A stretch of 64,000 nucleotides of DNA from Uranotaenia lowii (taxonomy: Eukaryota > Arthropoda > Insecta > Diptera > Culicidae). Under the pieces are notes generated by a model. It was not told the DNA's origin. It ran no database searches and worked only from the letters and a program-made list of their open reading frames with translations. The stretch is from positions 29,417,130 to 29,481,129 of the forward strand of contig NC_073691.1 of assembly GCF_029784155.1 (NCBI RefSeq), read 5' to 3'. The position numbers were made by a program, and so were the translations under genes. Positions 37,258 through 48,470 of the stretch are shown here, in pieces (position 1 is the stretch's first letter; each line of letters opens with the position of its first letter).

Positions 37258-37725
37258 AAGTATATTTTCTAATTATTTATAAAAGTTCTTAGTAACAGTA
37301 AGTTGAGGAGATGAAATTTGTCATGTAAACGTTTTATTCACACAGTATAATATTGAAATTACAGTAGTTCCAAGAGCGTGCGCAGGTAGAGAAAAGTTCT
37401 GACAAAGATCTGGAACAACCGCTAATCATAAGGTGAATACCTGAAAATAGTGTATCAAAAATATCTAATAGTGATATAATCACAACAGGTTCAGGTAACC
37501 AAGCGTGAAAACAGTTGAAGTTTTTGTATTTGGAGGTTAAAAACTATCGAAGTAAGGAGGAGTTTCATTAGAAAACATTAAACGTAAGCATTTTATATCA
37601 TAGTTACCAAGAAAGATACTAAACCTTTGTAATTTGCAGAAATCTTTTAATACAGCCTAATACGTATTAAAAAATTGGAATTGTTGCTTCTCGAAACTCC
37701 ACATAAATGAAAAATCATTCAAATT

Positions 37726-37845
37726 TACAGCAAATGTCCTGTAAAAAAATGAAGCATGACATTTGCCTTAATTTTACAGGTCAAAGGCAATAATTTTATT
37801 TGAGCAAATTTTTTACAGGCTTGTTTCAAATTCCAGTACATTGAA
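37726..37845 (+). repeat. Short interspersed repeat, copy 1
   Basis: Contains ACAGCAAATGTCCTGTAA, AATTTTACAGGTC and TTTTTTACAGGCT. The same words occur in the same order on the opposite strand at 40480-40625. Probably a MITE fragment. Confidence 0.6.
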
Positions 37846-38164
37846 AATTAAGGTTGTCAATCAAAATCACAAAAGCTGTTATTCTTGTAACTGTTCGACT
37901 GTCAACATTTTTACTATTCAGGAGATTACACAGGTCAGCTAAGCGAAAGTGACAATTACTCCGAAAACAGCGGTGCGATCAATTTGCAGAACCAAGGATT
38001 TTTTTTTCACTTGAAGTTCAGAACAGATTTTTGACTTTTAAATTTTTTCTAGCTCAAAATAAACGGATAAATGGCAAACCGAGCCTTTCCTATGTGGTCC
38101 TATGAAACCGCCGACAAACTCGCTGATTTGTTCAAATTGAAGCGTGGCAACCTGTACGGAGATG

Positions 38165-38311
38165 GTTATTTTTAAGATGCAAGCGTTTCCGTTCCAAGGC
38201 GTAGTGTGCAGAAAAAGTATACACATGATGAGATTAAATAATAATAAATAATGCGTATTGCAAATAGATTGTTTTTATTTAGAAATAATAAAATCGCCAT
38301 TACATCAGGTT
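38165..38311 (+). repeat. 147-bp direct repeat, copy 1
   Basis: Matches 40262-40408 with a single mismatch (ATTAC versus ATTTC near the end). It begins GTTATTTTTAAGATGCAAGC and ends ATCAGGTT. It lacks TG...CA ends, so it is not a typical LTR. Confidence 0.9.
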
Positions 38312-39300
38312 CAGTATCAGAAAAGGGGTAGGCTTGATAGCGGCACGTTATCCAAACAAACGGGAAAATTGTGCCTAGCCTTTTTTTGCAGATTTCATCA
38401 TATACCTGAGAAACCTGAAAACCATAAAAGGATTAGAAAATAAATAAATGTTTAGAGCATAAAGCCGATCAACGTAGGGATTTTGAAGCATTGAAGCTTA
38501 TAACCACATTGGGTGAAAAATGACAGATTGTTAATTTAGTTTAAATTCTTAGAATTAGATACACTTATAACAGGATATGCTAGAGTACATAAAAGCTTTC
38601 TAGCAAACGAAAAACAGGCATATATGAGCTAAAACGAATCACACATTATCGATGCATAACTACAAAATTCAGGAGAATTGACTTTATAATGAACAGAAAA
38701 TGTTCTAACCAGGATGCTACAATGAGGGCAAATAAACGATTTTATAATGGCAAAGTTGGCATTTAGCCTATCCACATAGGGATTTTTAAGCAATGAAGAT
38801 AGTTTTTTTAATCATAATATTGGAAATAAAAACTTTTTTTTTAAATTTCTTTATTAAATTCTGACATACATTAAAAAAATTAAGTCGGGCAAAAGAGGGA
38901 CATGTACACACTAAGTGGAAGGTAAATATAGGTACAATAGTACCTCTGAATCATAGCTTAACCATACAGGAGATTCAGAGCACAAAGACTTGATTTTATA
39001 TAATTTTATTCAACTGACCAGTTAGCGCTCTGGTTAGACGACTACAATGAGGTTCTGTGACGCCAAATTAGAAATAAGCGATATTAACACTGCACAAAGC
39101 TGTAGCTGTGGATTCCAGAACCAGGATTTACGTATAATAACGAAATATCAGAGTGCGATATTAGAGGAGCTTTCACTCTTCTTAACACTATAACCATTCT
39201 AAAGCAAGAGAAGTGACATATATTAGGTGAAACAGATATGACTGTCGACATGCGATACAAGTTTTGATCAAAAACTTGATTTAATAGGGAATCGGTGTAC
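38312..39300. other. Gene-less stretch with a weak internal duplication
   Basis: A ~35-bp phrase with TAGGGATTTT.AAGCA.TGAAG occurs near 38475 and again near 38785. No coding sequence seen. Confidence 0.5.
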
Positions 39301-39466
39301 GTCTCGGTGGTCGAGTGGTTAGCGTGGTAAGACGGTAATCGCTGGTCCGCTGATGGCATGGGTTCGATTCCCATCTCGGTACTGGGTGTTAAATGTTAAT
39401 CTTAAGTTGTCCTTGTCATTTATTCAGTCTGTAAAGCCTAAATCGGCTAAGACGGTGTATGTCTTT
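39301..39466 (+). mobile_element. tRNA-derived SINE, copy 2 (well preserved)
   Basis: A box TGGTCGAGTGG and B box GGTTCGATTCC match polymerase III consensus. The tRNA-like head is followed by an unrelated body and AAAGCCTAAATCGGCTAAG, ending GTATGTC and a T run. A tRNA gene is rejected because the head lacks a proper acceptor stem and is part of a repeated longer unit. Confidence 0.85.
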
Positions 39467-40261
39467 TTTTTTAATATTGAAGCCTTTTGGCAACCTAAAA
39501 AAAATATTTTTTTGAAATTTTTTTCAACGGAAACGATATTTGTACGGCTTTAATGATGAAATAACCATGACGCAGTTTTAACAATTAAATATCTTTATAT
39601 GAACGGACATTTAAGTCCACAAAATTCTGTTACCAATCCAAATATAGAAGGGACTGAATACTTGTCCATTATAAGGAAAATACACTAAATTTTGCGCTTG
39701 ACGTAACAGATATAACTGATGTAATTTAGATCATATTCTTCTATGATTTCAAATCGGTTAATATTAACAGATAGCCAAAAGCAATGGGACCGTAAGCGAT
39801 GCGTTTGCGATTAACATTTGAACACTTGGGAAGAGATTTTATTGAACAGAGTTACTAGGAGAGCAAAGAGATTAGTTAAATGAAAAATCATATTCCAAAT
39901 TGGTAAAACGAGAAAATATAGAAGAATACAGCTTGTGCAAATGCATGTACTACATATGCACTATTGGTATACCCTTCTCGAGAGAAAATACGTACAAAGG
40001 TCAAAAAATACTAGCATGAATTTAAAACTGATTCAGATTCAAAACATTTTCTTCCAATGTTTTGAACTTGAAAAACTTCTGAACTCTGCATGAAATAATT
40101 GACCTTGACCTATTTTCTCCCCCGCCCAGATACAGCCTCATAGATTTCCAATAGACAGAAATATGAGATAAACGTATCTGGGAAGTACTGGATAAGTCGC
40201 CTCGTACGACATGGACCAGTATCCCAGTGGCAGTATTCTTTAGGCCGCTGCCACACAGCCA

Positions 40262-40408
40262 GTTATTTTTAAGATGCAAGCGTTTCCGTTCCAAGGCGTA
40301 GTGTGCAGAAAAAGTATACACATGATGAGATTAAATAATAATAAATAATGCGTATTGCAAATAGATTGTTTTTATTTAGAAATAATAAAATCGCCATTTC
40401 ATCAGGTT
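40262..40408 (+). repeat. 147-bp direct repeat, copy 2
   Basis: Same orientation as 38165-38311, 2097 bp away, one mismatch. The flanks are unrelated, so the repeat itself moved or was copied recently. Confidence 0.9.
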
Positions 40409-40479
40409 ACTAATATATAAACAAAATAAATTCCAATAGAAACGTTCTTTCCAAATGTACAGCCTGTAATTTTAGAGCA

Positions 40480-40625
40480 GCCTGTAAAAAAATATTTGCA
40501 CGTAAAAATAAATGTAACGTGTTTTTTTTCGACCTGTAAAATTGCGGTAAAAGTGCTGCTCCTTTTTGTAACAGGACATTTACCGTGATTTTACAGCAAT
40601 TAATTTTTGCTGTGATGGATCAATT
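40480..40625 (-). repeat. Short interspersed repeat, copy 2 (inverted)
   Basis: The reverse complement carries GTAAATGTCCTGTTAC, AATTTTACAGGTC and TTTTTTACAGGCTG in the order seen at 37726-37845. Confidence 0.6.
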
Positions 40626-41211
40626 GGGCTTGGGCCTGCTACAAAGAATAAAGCTTGCTCTTCACTCTTACATAGATTTCCATAAGAATGACAGCTAATC
40701 GGAGTGAAATTGGAGTGAAGGCCATTGCTTTCTCTGTTAAACACATTTGAAATCATATACCAGGATTGCGAGCGCGCCCATCGCCCATGATTGCTAATGA
40801 CAGGTGATAATGATAAAAGCGGTACAAATGTTTACATCATCACACGGTTAAGCAAGACTACTCAAATTGGGATCGTGGTATCACAACAGAGTGTTACCTG
40901 ATAATCTGAGTTGAATTATCATTTTACTCATTGAGAAATGAGTACTTTCCCGATTAGAAAATATGAGAAATGGAAATTGACAATTAGCTATCGCTAATTA
41001 ACACATTGCGGAAGAAATACGAAATAAAACGTTTTTTGAAGAGGCATAAGTCAAATGTTATAAATTTAATCATGAAACATTATCCCTCGAAATTGAACAT
41101 AAAATTTGATAGCTCATATAGATACTAAAGACACGATCGACCGTAACGAGCTATGGAAAATCATGGACGACAACGGCTTTTCCGGAAAGCTGATCAGACT
41201 GATCAAGACGA

Positions 41212-42572
41212 CACGGAGAAAAAAGCACAGTAATTCCAACAATTCAACAATTCAAACATATTTCTGATTAATTCTCGGCTAATCTCGGCTAATTAAACTT
41301 TCAACTATATTTATAATAGGTTATCTGATTGATATTTTGCGTTCAACAACATATATAATAGATTTAACTAAAGTTGTATAATTGATTTTAAGCATTCAAC
41401 TATAAATATAATAGATTCAAGTATAATCGTATGATTGATGTTGTGCATTCATCAATAAGTCTAGTAGATTCAACTATAGAAAAATTATTGATTCAACTTT
41501 AACTATGATGAATTCTACTATGTGTCTATGATTGATTTTGCCACATTTATGAATAAATATTAGTTCTGTTCGGAGTTATGTTTCCTCGATATTTTTAATT
41601 TTTTGTTTATTTTATGAAAATTTAATATTTATACAACCTGATTTAACAAACATATTTTCACATAGATACACTTTTACACATGCAACATAATAATTTTGAG
41701 GTTCGTTTTCCCGGCACCTCCGCCGAGCGTTCCGAGTTTGCTGCTGCAGTTATTCGCTTTCTGCGACTGAAAGTTACCATCGCCGCTCAAATCCAGAGAA
41801 ATCCTGTTAAGATGATCAAGGAAATCATAATTTCCATCTGCCACCCCCCCCCCCCCCCCCCAGCCGGGGAGTCTACCACTTCCGGCGGGGACCAACCTAG
41901 AGGAGGGAAACAGTGATTAATATCGGATATAATAATAATCAATTTAGGACTCGCTGCCGACCTGTACTTACGAAATAGTGTCCCGTAACTGCTCTTCCCG
42001 ATCCCACTTTTTTGCCAATTAAGATGAGCTGTTGACGACGTTTTTTACACTTCCTTCCACCGCTGGGAAGACTGCAAAAAAAAAGGAAATTCGGAATAAC
42101 GTCGAAATTTGCGTTAAATAGATACTTTCCGTAAATTTCTAGCATCCTGGAGGTCCGGCCTGTGTCTTTCCGTCTCGAACAGTGTACAGGTTTCTTCCCG
42201 TTTCGTCGATTTCGACCCGAAGTTTTTTTTTTCATTTCTGCGGACCAGCTACACTCATGTGCAGAGACACTCATATTTGTGTACAAATGCATCTGATTGG
42301 AAAATCAACTAATAAACATAAAGTTTAATCTATTATTTTATAGTTGAATACCTAAATTCAATAATACTAATTGTAGTTCAATCTATCATATTGATTCAAT
42401 TTTGTTATTAAAGTTCAATTTACTATATTCATTGTTGATTGCGTAATGTCAAACAGTAGTTTATAGTTTAGTCTATGAAATTTAAGGTGAAATGCGAAAA
42501 AATCAACTACACTTTGATGAATGGTATAATTAGCTGAAATAATTGTAACAACAGTCGTCTTTTTTCTCCGTG
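41212..42572. mobile_element. 1.36-kb non-autonomous TIR element inside the LINE
   Basis: The ends are CACGGAGAAAAAAG and its inverse CTTTTTTCTCCGTG. A 5-bp duplication GACGA flanks it (41207-41211 and 42573-42577). Subterminal AT-rich zones hold repeated words like ATAATAGATT and TCAACTATA. The centre (about 41700-42290) is GC-richer with a poly(C) run and short frames of no known family. The CAC ends with a 5-bp duplication recall Transib-type elements, but no transposase is visible, so this is tentative. Confidence 0.85.
41844..41861. repeat. Poly(C) run of 18
   Basis: Eighteen consecutive C within the TIR element. Confidence 0.95.
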
Positions 42573-43607
42573 GACGATGGATGGAACGCAGTGCTGTGGG
42601 CGGATTTCGGGTGAATTGTCGAGTTCATTCGAATCGCGCAGGGGGCTTCGACAAGGTGATGGTCTATCCTGCATGATGTTCAACGTGGCGCTAGAAGGTG
42701 TTATTCGAAGAGCGGTGGGCGAAATGCGGGGCACGATTTTCAACAGCTCCAGTCAACTTATCTGCTTTGCCGATGATATTGATATAGTCGGCAGATCATC
42801 TGCGGCGGTGGAGGAGATCTACCGCAAACTGAAACGCGAAGCAGGAAGGATTGGTTGATGATTAATACGTCCAAGACGAAGTACACGCTGTCCTGCGGTT
42901 TCGAGACCGACCGAACCTGCTTGTCCAGCAATAATAAGGTCACAGTCGACGACGACGAGCTGGAGATAGTCGAAGACTTTGTCTATCTCGTCTCACAGGT
43001 GACGGCAGACAATGACACCAGCCGTGAGATCCGGTGGCGAATTATCTGCGGAAGTCGTGCCTACTATGGATTCCACAAGCAACTGCGGTCGAGAAGACTT
43101 AGCCCTCGCACGAAGTGTAACCTGTATATGACGCTCATTAGACCGGTTTTCCTCTACGGGTACGAGACATGGATATTGCTCGAGGAGGACCTGCGTACAC
43201 TCGGAGTATTCGAGTGACGAGTGCTACGAACCATTTTTGGCAGCATACAGGAGAACGGAGTGTGAAGGCAAAGGATGAACCACGAGCTCGCGCGACTCTA
43301 CGGCGAACCCAGTATTCAGAAGGTGGTGAAAGCTGGCCGGATACGCTGGGCGGGACATGTTGCGAGAATGCCGGACGACTGTCCTGCAAAACAGGTGTTC
43401 GCTACGAATCCGGTAGGAACAAGACGAGCGGGGGAGCAACGAGCGAGGTGGTTAGACCAAGTGGAGCATGATCTGACGAACGTGGGGTGTCCGAGAAATT
43501 GGAGAACGGTTGTCATGGACCGAGTGAATTTTAGGAATTATGTTCGTCAAGTTATGTCGTAAGACGGAATACTATGTAAATAAAATAAAAAATAAATAGA
43601 TACTAAA

Positions 43608-44050
43608 TTTGAAATATTTGAGGTTGTGGATTCTTACTAGCCATTCAAGAGAGACCAATCAGGGCAGAGACCATGCTAGCCAGAAGGTACCACCGAAGGT
43701 CAAATCCGGAAATTTTCGTGAATCGAGAGAGTGACTCTCGATGCCGTCACGAGCCATGCTGCGGTTTGCTAGCGTGAGCTCACGTTCGACGGCAGGGAGA
43801 AGTCCCAGGATCCGCAACCGGAATAGTTCAGCGCTATGGTTTGAAGGATGGCTCTGGAAAGTTACCTTAATGCTTTGGCTACGTGAGCTGATCCTGACCT
43901 GCTCGAAGACTGTCCTCCAGTTTTGGAGGAGGTGGTTTGGGCGACGGTAAGTCGCACGCGAATTCAACCTTCCCTTTCGACCGATTTTTGCCGAGAGATC
44001 GTTTGAAGATTCTCAGAGTCATCAGAATTCAGCGTTGAGGGCTAAAAGAG
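43608..44050. other. Unassigned sequence between LINE and Copia
   Basis: Moderate GC, frames on both strands without known domains. The last ~100 bases may be Copia gag leading into the zinc-knuckle remnant. Confidence 0.4.
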
Positions 44051-44051
44051 G

Positions 44052-44360
44052 TTGTTCTTCTGGGGTTATCGCACCACTCGCAAGCTGAGGCTCTTTAACA
44101 GCCCCCAGAAGCAACGCAAAATTCGATTCGTTGTCGATTCTGGTGACAAGCAACTCATGGTTCAAGATCAGAGCCTAATGTTTGATGTCAGAACTCTGGC
44201 AGAGACTTTCGTAATCACCACAGCAAAGACTGGCGAATGTCCGAGAGCCAAGAAAAGTGGAACAATGCAATTGAACAGTATGGTTGGGAAGTCTACTGTC
44301 CCAATTATACCGTACAATGTACTTGTGATTCCAGAGCTCGACGTAAACCTTCTGTTGTGA
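44052..44360 (+). pseudogene. Copia protease fragment, plus strand
   Basis: The translation has the Copia protease start FVVDSGDKQLMVQDQSL and continues to VLVIPELDVNLLL, a segment typical of Ty1/copia polyproteins. Just before it, CFFWGYRTTRKL looks like a zinc knuckle in which three of the metal ligands are lost. The element stops abruptly after NLLL, next to the LTR of the opposite-strand Copia. Confidence 0.8.
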
Positions 44361-44370
44361 TATAAAAAGA

Positions 44371-44494
44371 TGTAATACCATTTTGTATCGGAAACTGATA
44401 TTATAATCATCTTTATTCTCGCCAAGTCTTATTATCAAGTAAGGTTACAGTAGTGATTGATATGTCGGATTATTCATCCGTTAAATTCGCAACA
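44371..44494 (-). repeat. Probable Copia LTR
   Basis: TG...CA ended segment after the 3' untranslated part of the minus-strand Copia, preceded by purine-rich AGAAAAG. No second LTR is present to confirm the borders. Confidence 0.5.
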
Positions 44495-46404
44495 CTTTTC
44501 TAATGATTTCCTAACTGTTCACTTGGCATCTATTCCAGTGAAAACTACAAATTCACGCTTCGTTGATACTTAGAACAATAGCGAATTGACGTTCTCTCTC
44601 ACTTGCGCCTCTCTGTTATTGTTTACATTTGCCACGCGGTTCGTCAGTCTATATTAATCACTGCGGAGTAAACACGTTCGATCAATTCGCACGTTCAGTT
44701 ACTCGAACAGCTTGCGATGCTGTGTCTTGGGAAGCCCCTTGTTGAATGCATCGGCCGGTTGGTCCTTCGAACGGATGTGATCGATGTGGACCTTCCGAAG
44801 CTTAACCAGCTCTTGAATGAACATATATTTCAGGTCCGAATGCTTCATCCGTTGATGACTCCTAGGTTCTTCTGTGAATTGAATACAAGGGATGTTGTCT
44901 TCCACAATTAGAAAAGAGTCGGTGTTAACCACACTTAGCTCGCCAAGGAGGTTTGTTAACCACATTCCTTCCTTGGTTGCCACCCAGAGTGAAACGAGTT
45001 CAGCTTCTGTAGATGACAGACTAGCCGTCTGTTGACGTTTCGTTGACCACGAAATCAGATTACCTTGAATAGATGACCAGAAATAAACTTTCAGTCATCG
45101 ACATCGTTTGCAAAGTAGTCATCGGCATATCCACGTCATACAGAGTTCTCTACCCCCTTAGTGTAGACCAGCTTTGTCTCCGTAGTACCACGCAGATATC
45201 GTAGAATCCGCTTAAGTCCCGCCCAATGCGCATCGGAGGCGTGATAATCTCTTGAAAAATCCATTCCCAAGAAATGATTAACTTCTTTAAGATCTTTCAT
45301 TTGGAATTACCTTCCAGGTTCGGTTTTAATCCAGACCAGGTTAGCCACCTTCGCCAAAGATAATAATATCGTCAACATAGAGAACTAGGGTTAGCCCGAG
45401 ATTAATAGACGCATCAGTCACTTTTCAGCGGAATGAAAACGATTTCTTTACAACTTCGTCGAATCGCTGATTCCGTGACCACAAGCTTTTCTGCAGTTTC
45501 ACGAGTTGTGAGTTGCCAATTTCGGAAGTCTTTTCCTCCAATTGACCATTGAGAAAGGCTGTTTTTACGTCCATCTGGTGAAAGGTTCATCCAGACTGAT
45601 TAGCTAAGGACAAGATTGTACGAACGCTCTCCATTTTGACAACGGGCGCAAACGTTTCATCTTAGTCATAATCAGGTCGCAACCTTTCGCTACTTCTCTT
45701 GCTTTGTATCTTCCGTCATCCTCAATCGAGAATACCCATTTCGATGAGATCGATTTTCGTTCTTTGGGTATGCGCTCGACCGTATTCCAGGTCTTATTTT
45801 CGTATAGTGCTCTCAATTTCTTCGTCTTCAACTGATCGACAGTTTGTGGAACATCGCTATTGTCTGTTGCTATCTTGGCAGTGTAAAATTCTGGCGCCCT
45901 TCTATCATGCATACAACGTCTGATCGGCGAACTACAAACGGGAATCCGTTGTAACCCAACCTCCCCTTCGCCGTCAGTGTGACTGTCAAGATCTTATGCG
46001 CTATCATAATCAGATTCATCAACGTTACTCGCGTGATGTTCTTCAATTGAATCTTCATTGTCAACCAAGATGACTTCGGGCTCGTCTTCAACATTCTCGT
46101 TACCCACGAGATGCTCATTTTTGTTACCCACGAAGTTCACAGACGCTTCTGAACTTTTTGCTGTAGATTTGGATTCTATTGCTGGCGTATTTTGGCTAGC
46201 TGGTTGCGAAATTGAAGAATGAAGAAGATCATTTCGGCGATCTAGCAATTCTTGCTTATTAATGATTACGCTACGGTATATCGTTACTGTACGCGAGAAC
46301 TTGTTGTATAACCTGTTCTATAACTCTTTAGGTACTAGAGCATATGCGTTGCAGCCAAAAATGCGTAGATTGCTCAAGTCGGGCTTGAGACCATAATAAG
46401 ACTG
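44371..46404 (-). mobile_element. Copia retrotransposon fragment, minus strand, with 3' LTR
   Basis: Reading on the minus strand from 46404: integrase end (SNLRIFGCNAYALVPKEL), an acidic linker, reverse-transcriptase start (ISSKWVFSIEDDGRYKAREV at about 45790), a degraded middle, and RNase H end (IQFTEEPRSHQRMKHSDLKY, then DQPADAFNKGL) to about 44700. A ~124-bp LTR at 44371-44494 starts TGTTGCGAATT and ends GGTATTACA on that strand. The 5' half is missing and there are several frame breaks, so it is inactive. Confidence 0.8.
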
Positions 46405-47035
46405 CTGGAAAACGCCAAGATGAAGAGCGTTTGGACCGTCTTGGCGTTGGCTAACGAATATGACATGGTAGTTCATCAGATGGACCCCAAAACTGCATTC
46501 CTGAACGGAAATATAGAAGAAGTGTAAGTACTGCTTTGAAGAGTGATTGCTGCATTTACTTTACCAATCCTGCAACCGAGGATTCACTCTCATCCTGTAA
46601 GTGGATGACATCCTGATTACCGGAAAAGACGTTTCAGAGATTACCTGGATCAAGACCGAGCTTGGAAGGCTATCCAGATAAACGATCTCCTGAAGATCAA
46701 GACTTTCTTGGGAATGACCATCAAACAAGACTTCACCAAGAAGGGTATCATCGAGATTTCGCAATCAGGATATGTCGAGAAGGTTCAGCAGCTGTTCGGT
46801 ATGGCCGATTGCAAACCCGTAATCACACCGCTTGACCACCGAACTACCGTTCAAAGAATTGATCGGTTGTCTACAATATCTGGTGACATCTTCGAGACCA
46901 GATATCTGTGCTGTGGTTAGAGTACTGGGCAAATTCCAGGCCTGCTCAGTGGATAGGCATTGGCAAGGCCTGAAACGTATTCTGCGAAACCATCAAGGTA
47001 CGATCGATACGGTGTTGTTCCTGAGGAAATGCACA
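46405..47035 (+). pseudogene. Copia reverse transcriptase fragment, plus strand
   Basis: The plus-strand reading has TVLALANEYDMVVHQMDPKT and AFLNGNIEEV, then a broken catalytic box in which the Tyr codon of YVDD is TAA (near 46600, *VDDILITGKDVSEI). It goes on with KTFLGMTIKQDF, a frame change, LPFKELIGCLQYL, SRPDICAVVRVLGKF and HWQGLKRILRNHQGT. Several shifts and stops are present. It begins exactly where the minus-strand Copia ends. Confidence 0.85.
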
Positions 47036-48470
47036 GATTTTTTTCATTCCGCTGAACATGACTGTGAGGTTTCACAGATTGAATTCGAAAACTTGTGTAG
47101 TAATTTAAGTCTTCCTAGGTCAAATTTGAATCCAGCATCCCCTATCAGGACAGTGTTCGATGCTGTTGGGCCAACAACAGCAGCACACTCTCTCCTCGGT
47201 TATGGTTTAGTTAGGCTAACCAATAGTGGGATCATTTAACAGCAGTAGCGGTCAGCAAAATATCGACTGGATGCCGCCTTGGGGGAGGGGCCAAGGTGGA
47301 TTCAACGGGGTTGCTGAAGGGAGAGGCCGAATGAACACCGCCTTGATTGAATGGAGCTGCGGCTTGATTGAATCGATGTTGCTGGACTCTGGGTCGGGTG
47401 CTGATGAATCAGTCTATGTTTTCGTGTGTGTTACTGTTTGTGTTTGTGTGTTTGTTTGAGCCAGAGTGTTCCGAACTGACTCGGCACTTGCGGTTCCGCT
47501 GATGTTGTGGATGGATAGTGATGGCTTTTCCTCCTAGATCTGGGGAAAATCGGAAGTTGGAAGTCGGAAATGGCAAGCAAGCAAGTGGCGAAGAAACGGG
47601 AGGTAATTATTTATTTTCACATAAATATACATTTTAGCAATATATTTTTATTCCGGCTCGCTACACTCATCAATTTAATTGAAAATAATGCACATATTTT
47701 CCGTCACCGGGCAGCGAGCCTTTAAATTGTGTGCGCATACACTTTAGGCCGCGACACACGGCTTTTAACGTACAAAGACACTTACATAATCGCCTGTGTT
47801 GGATTGATGTGTTGTTGTAAAACGCTGTCCGGAGATTGATTCATTCTTTGTTATTAATTAAATATCGATTTTTTTTAATTATAACCTGTTTTTTTTCTCT
47901 TGCAACCCTCCCGAATCACCACCTCCTCTCAATTGTTTGGCCATCATTCGACTCAAAGCGGCTGGAAGTATGTAGGTTGCAAATATTTGTAATAAAATAT
48001 TCATTATATTTCTGTAACCTCAACCAGTTTGGGCAGCATTAATTATAATTGATATTGATGGATGCTGCAACGACGACACCGAGCCATTATCTTCATCAGT
48101 TGTTGGAACTTGGTTGAAAGTGTTCAATGTTCATTTTTTTTTAAGCTATCTCAATAACAAATTAACCTTCATTCAAAATTTTCCTTAAAAATTACGATTG
48201 AGAGTGAATTTTAAAAACACCACCACGATAATTCTAAGAAGTTGAAATTTGTTTTCAAAAGTAACAAAAATCAAGTGATTTAAATGATATGAAAAGAATC
48301 AAATATAAGAGGGACTAAACAAGGAAAGTGGATGTGATTCGATTCCTTCTAAGTCAGCTTCTCTTAAGGAAAACAAGACATTTTAAAATTTAACCATTTT
48401 GTTACTCTGTCATTTTCGTCAATTTATCCATTTTTGACAAATCTCTCCATTCAGTCGTTTTTTTTCTATT
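47036..48470. other. Gene-less stretch before the 9-bp array
   Basis: Partly GC-rich unique sequence (47.1-47.6 kb), then AT-rich. The short GT-rich patch at 47420-47458 explains a local frame. Near 48410-48455 degenerate words (GTCATTTTCGTCAATTT) resemble the array unit and may be its origin. Confidence 0.5.

Larger units (their letters stand above)
39467..41129. other. AT-rich stretch with short repeats
   Basis: Holds the second 147-bp repeat and the inverted short repeat listed separately. Otherwise nothing recognised. Confidence 0.5.
41130..43562 (+). pseudogene. LINE reverse transcriptase, C-terminal part
   Basis: The first part (41130-41211) reads ELWKIMDDNGFSGKLIRLIK. After the inserted element it continues with SSSFESRRGLRQGDGLSCMM, the catalytic FADDIDI near 42770, SKTKYTLSCGF, RPVFLYGYETW and the C-terminal block ending RIRWAGHVARMPDD to the stop at 43562. 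Breaks include a frame change near 42855, a TGA where FE meets RVLRTIFGS (about 43215) and another shift near 43262. The C-terminal block is like that of RTE- or I-like LINEs; the clade is not certain. The endonuclease half is absent through 5' truncation. Confidence 0.85.
41130..43595 (+). mobile_element. 5'-truncated LINE (non-LTR retrotransposon), interrupted
   Basis: A 12-bp target duplication, ATAGATACTAAA, flanks it (41118-41129 and 43596-43607), and it ends in a TAAATAAAATAAAAAATAA-type tail, as expected of target-primed insertion. The 5' half of the element is missing. A TIR element (41212-42572) is inserted in it. Removing that insertion and one copy of its duplication restores a continuous reverse-transcriptase reading. 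Confidence 0.9.

Noticed and set aside
39301..39390. tRNA gene
   Set aside because: A and B boxes are present but the segment is the head of a repeated SINE and does not close a normal acceptor stem.
38165..40408. LTR retrotransposon bounded by the 147-bp repeats
   Set aside because: The repeats lack TG...CA ends, no primer-binding site or coding sequence lies between them, and no target duplication is visible.
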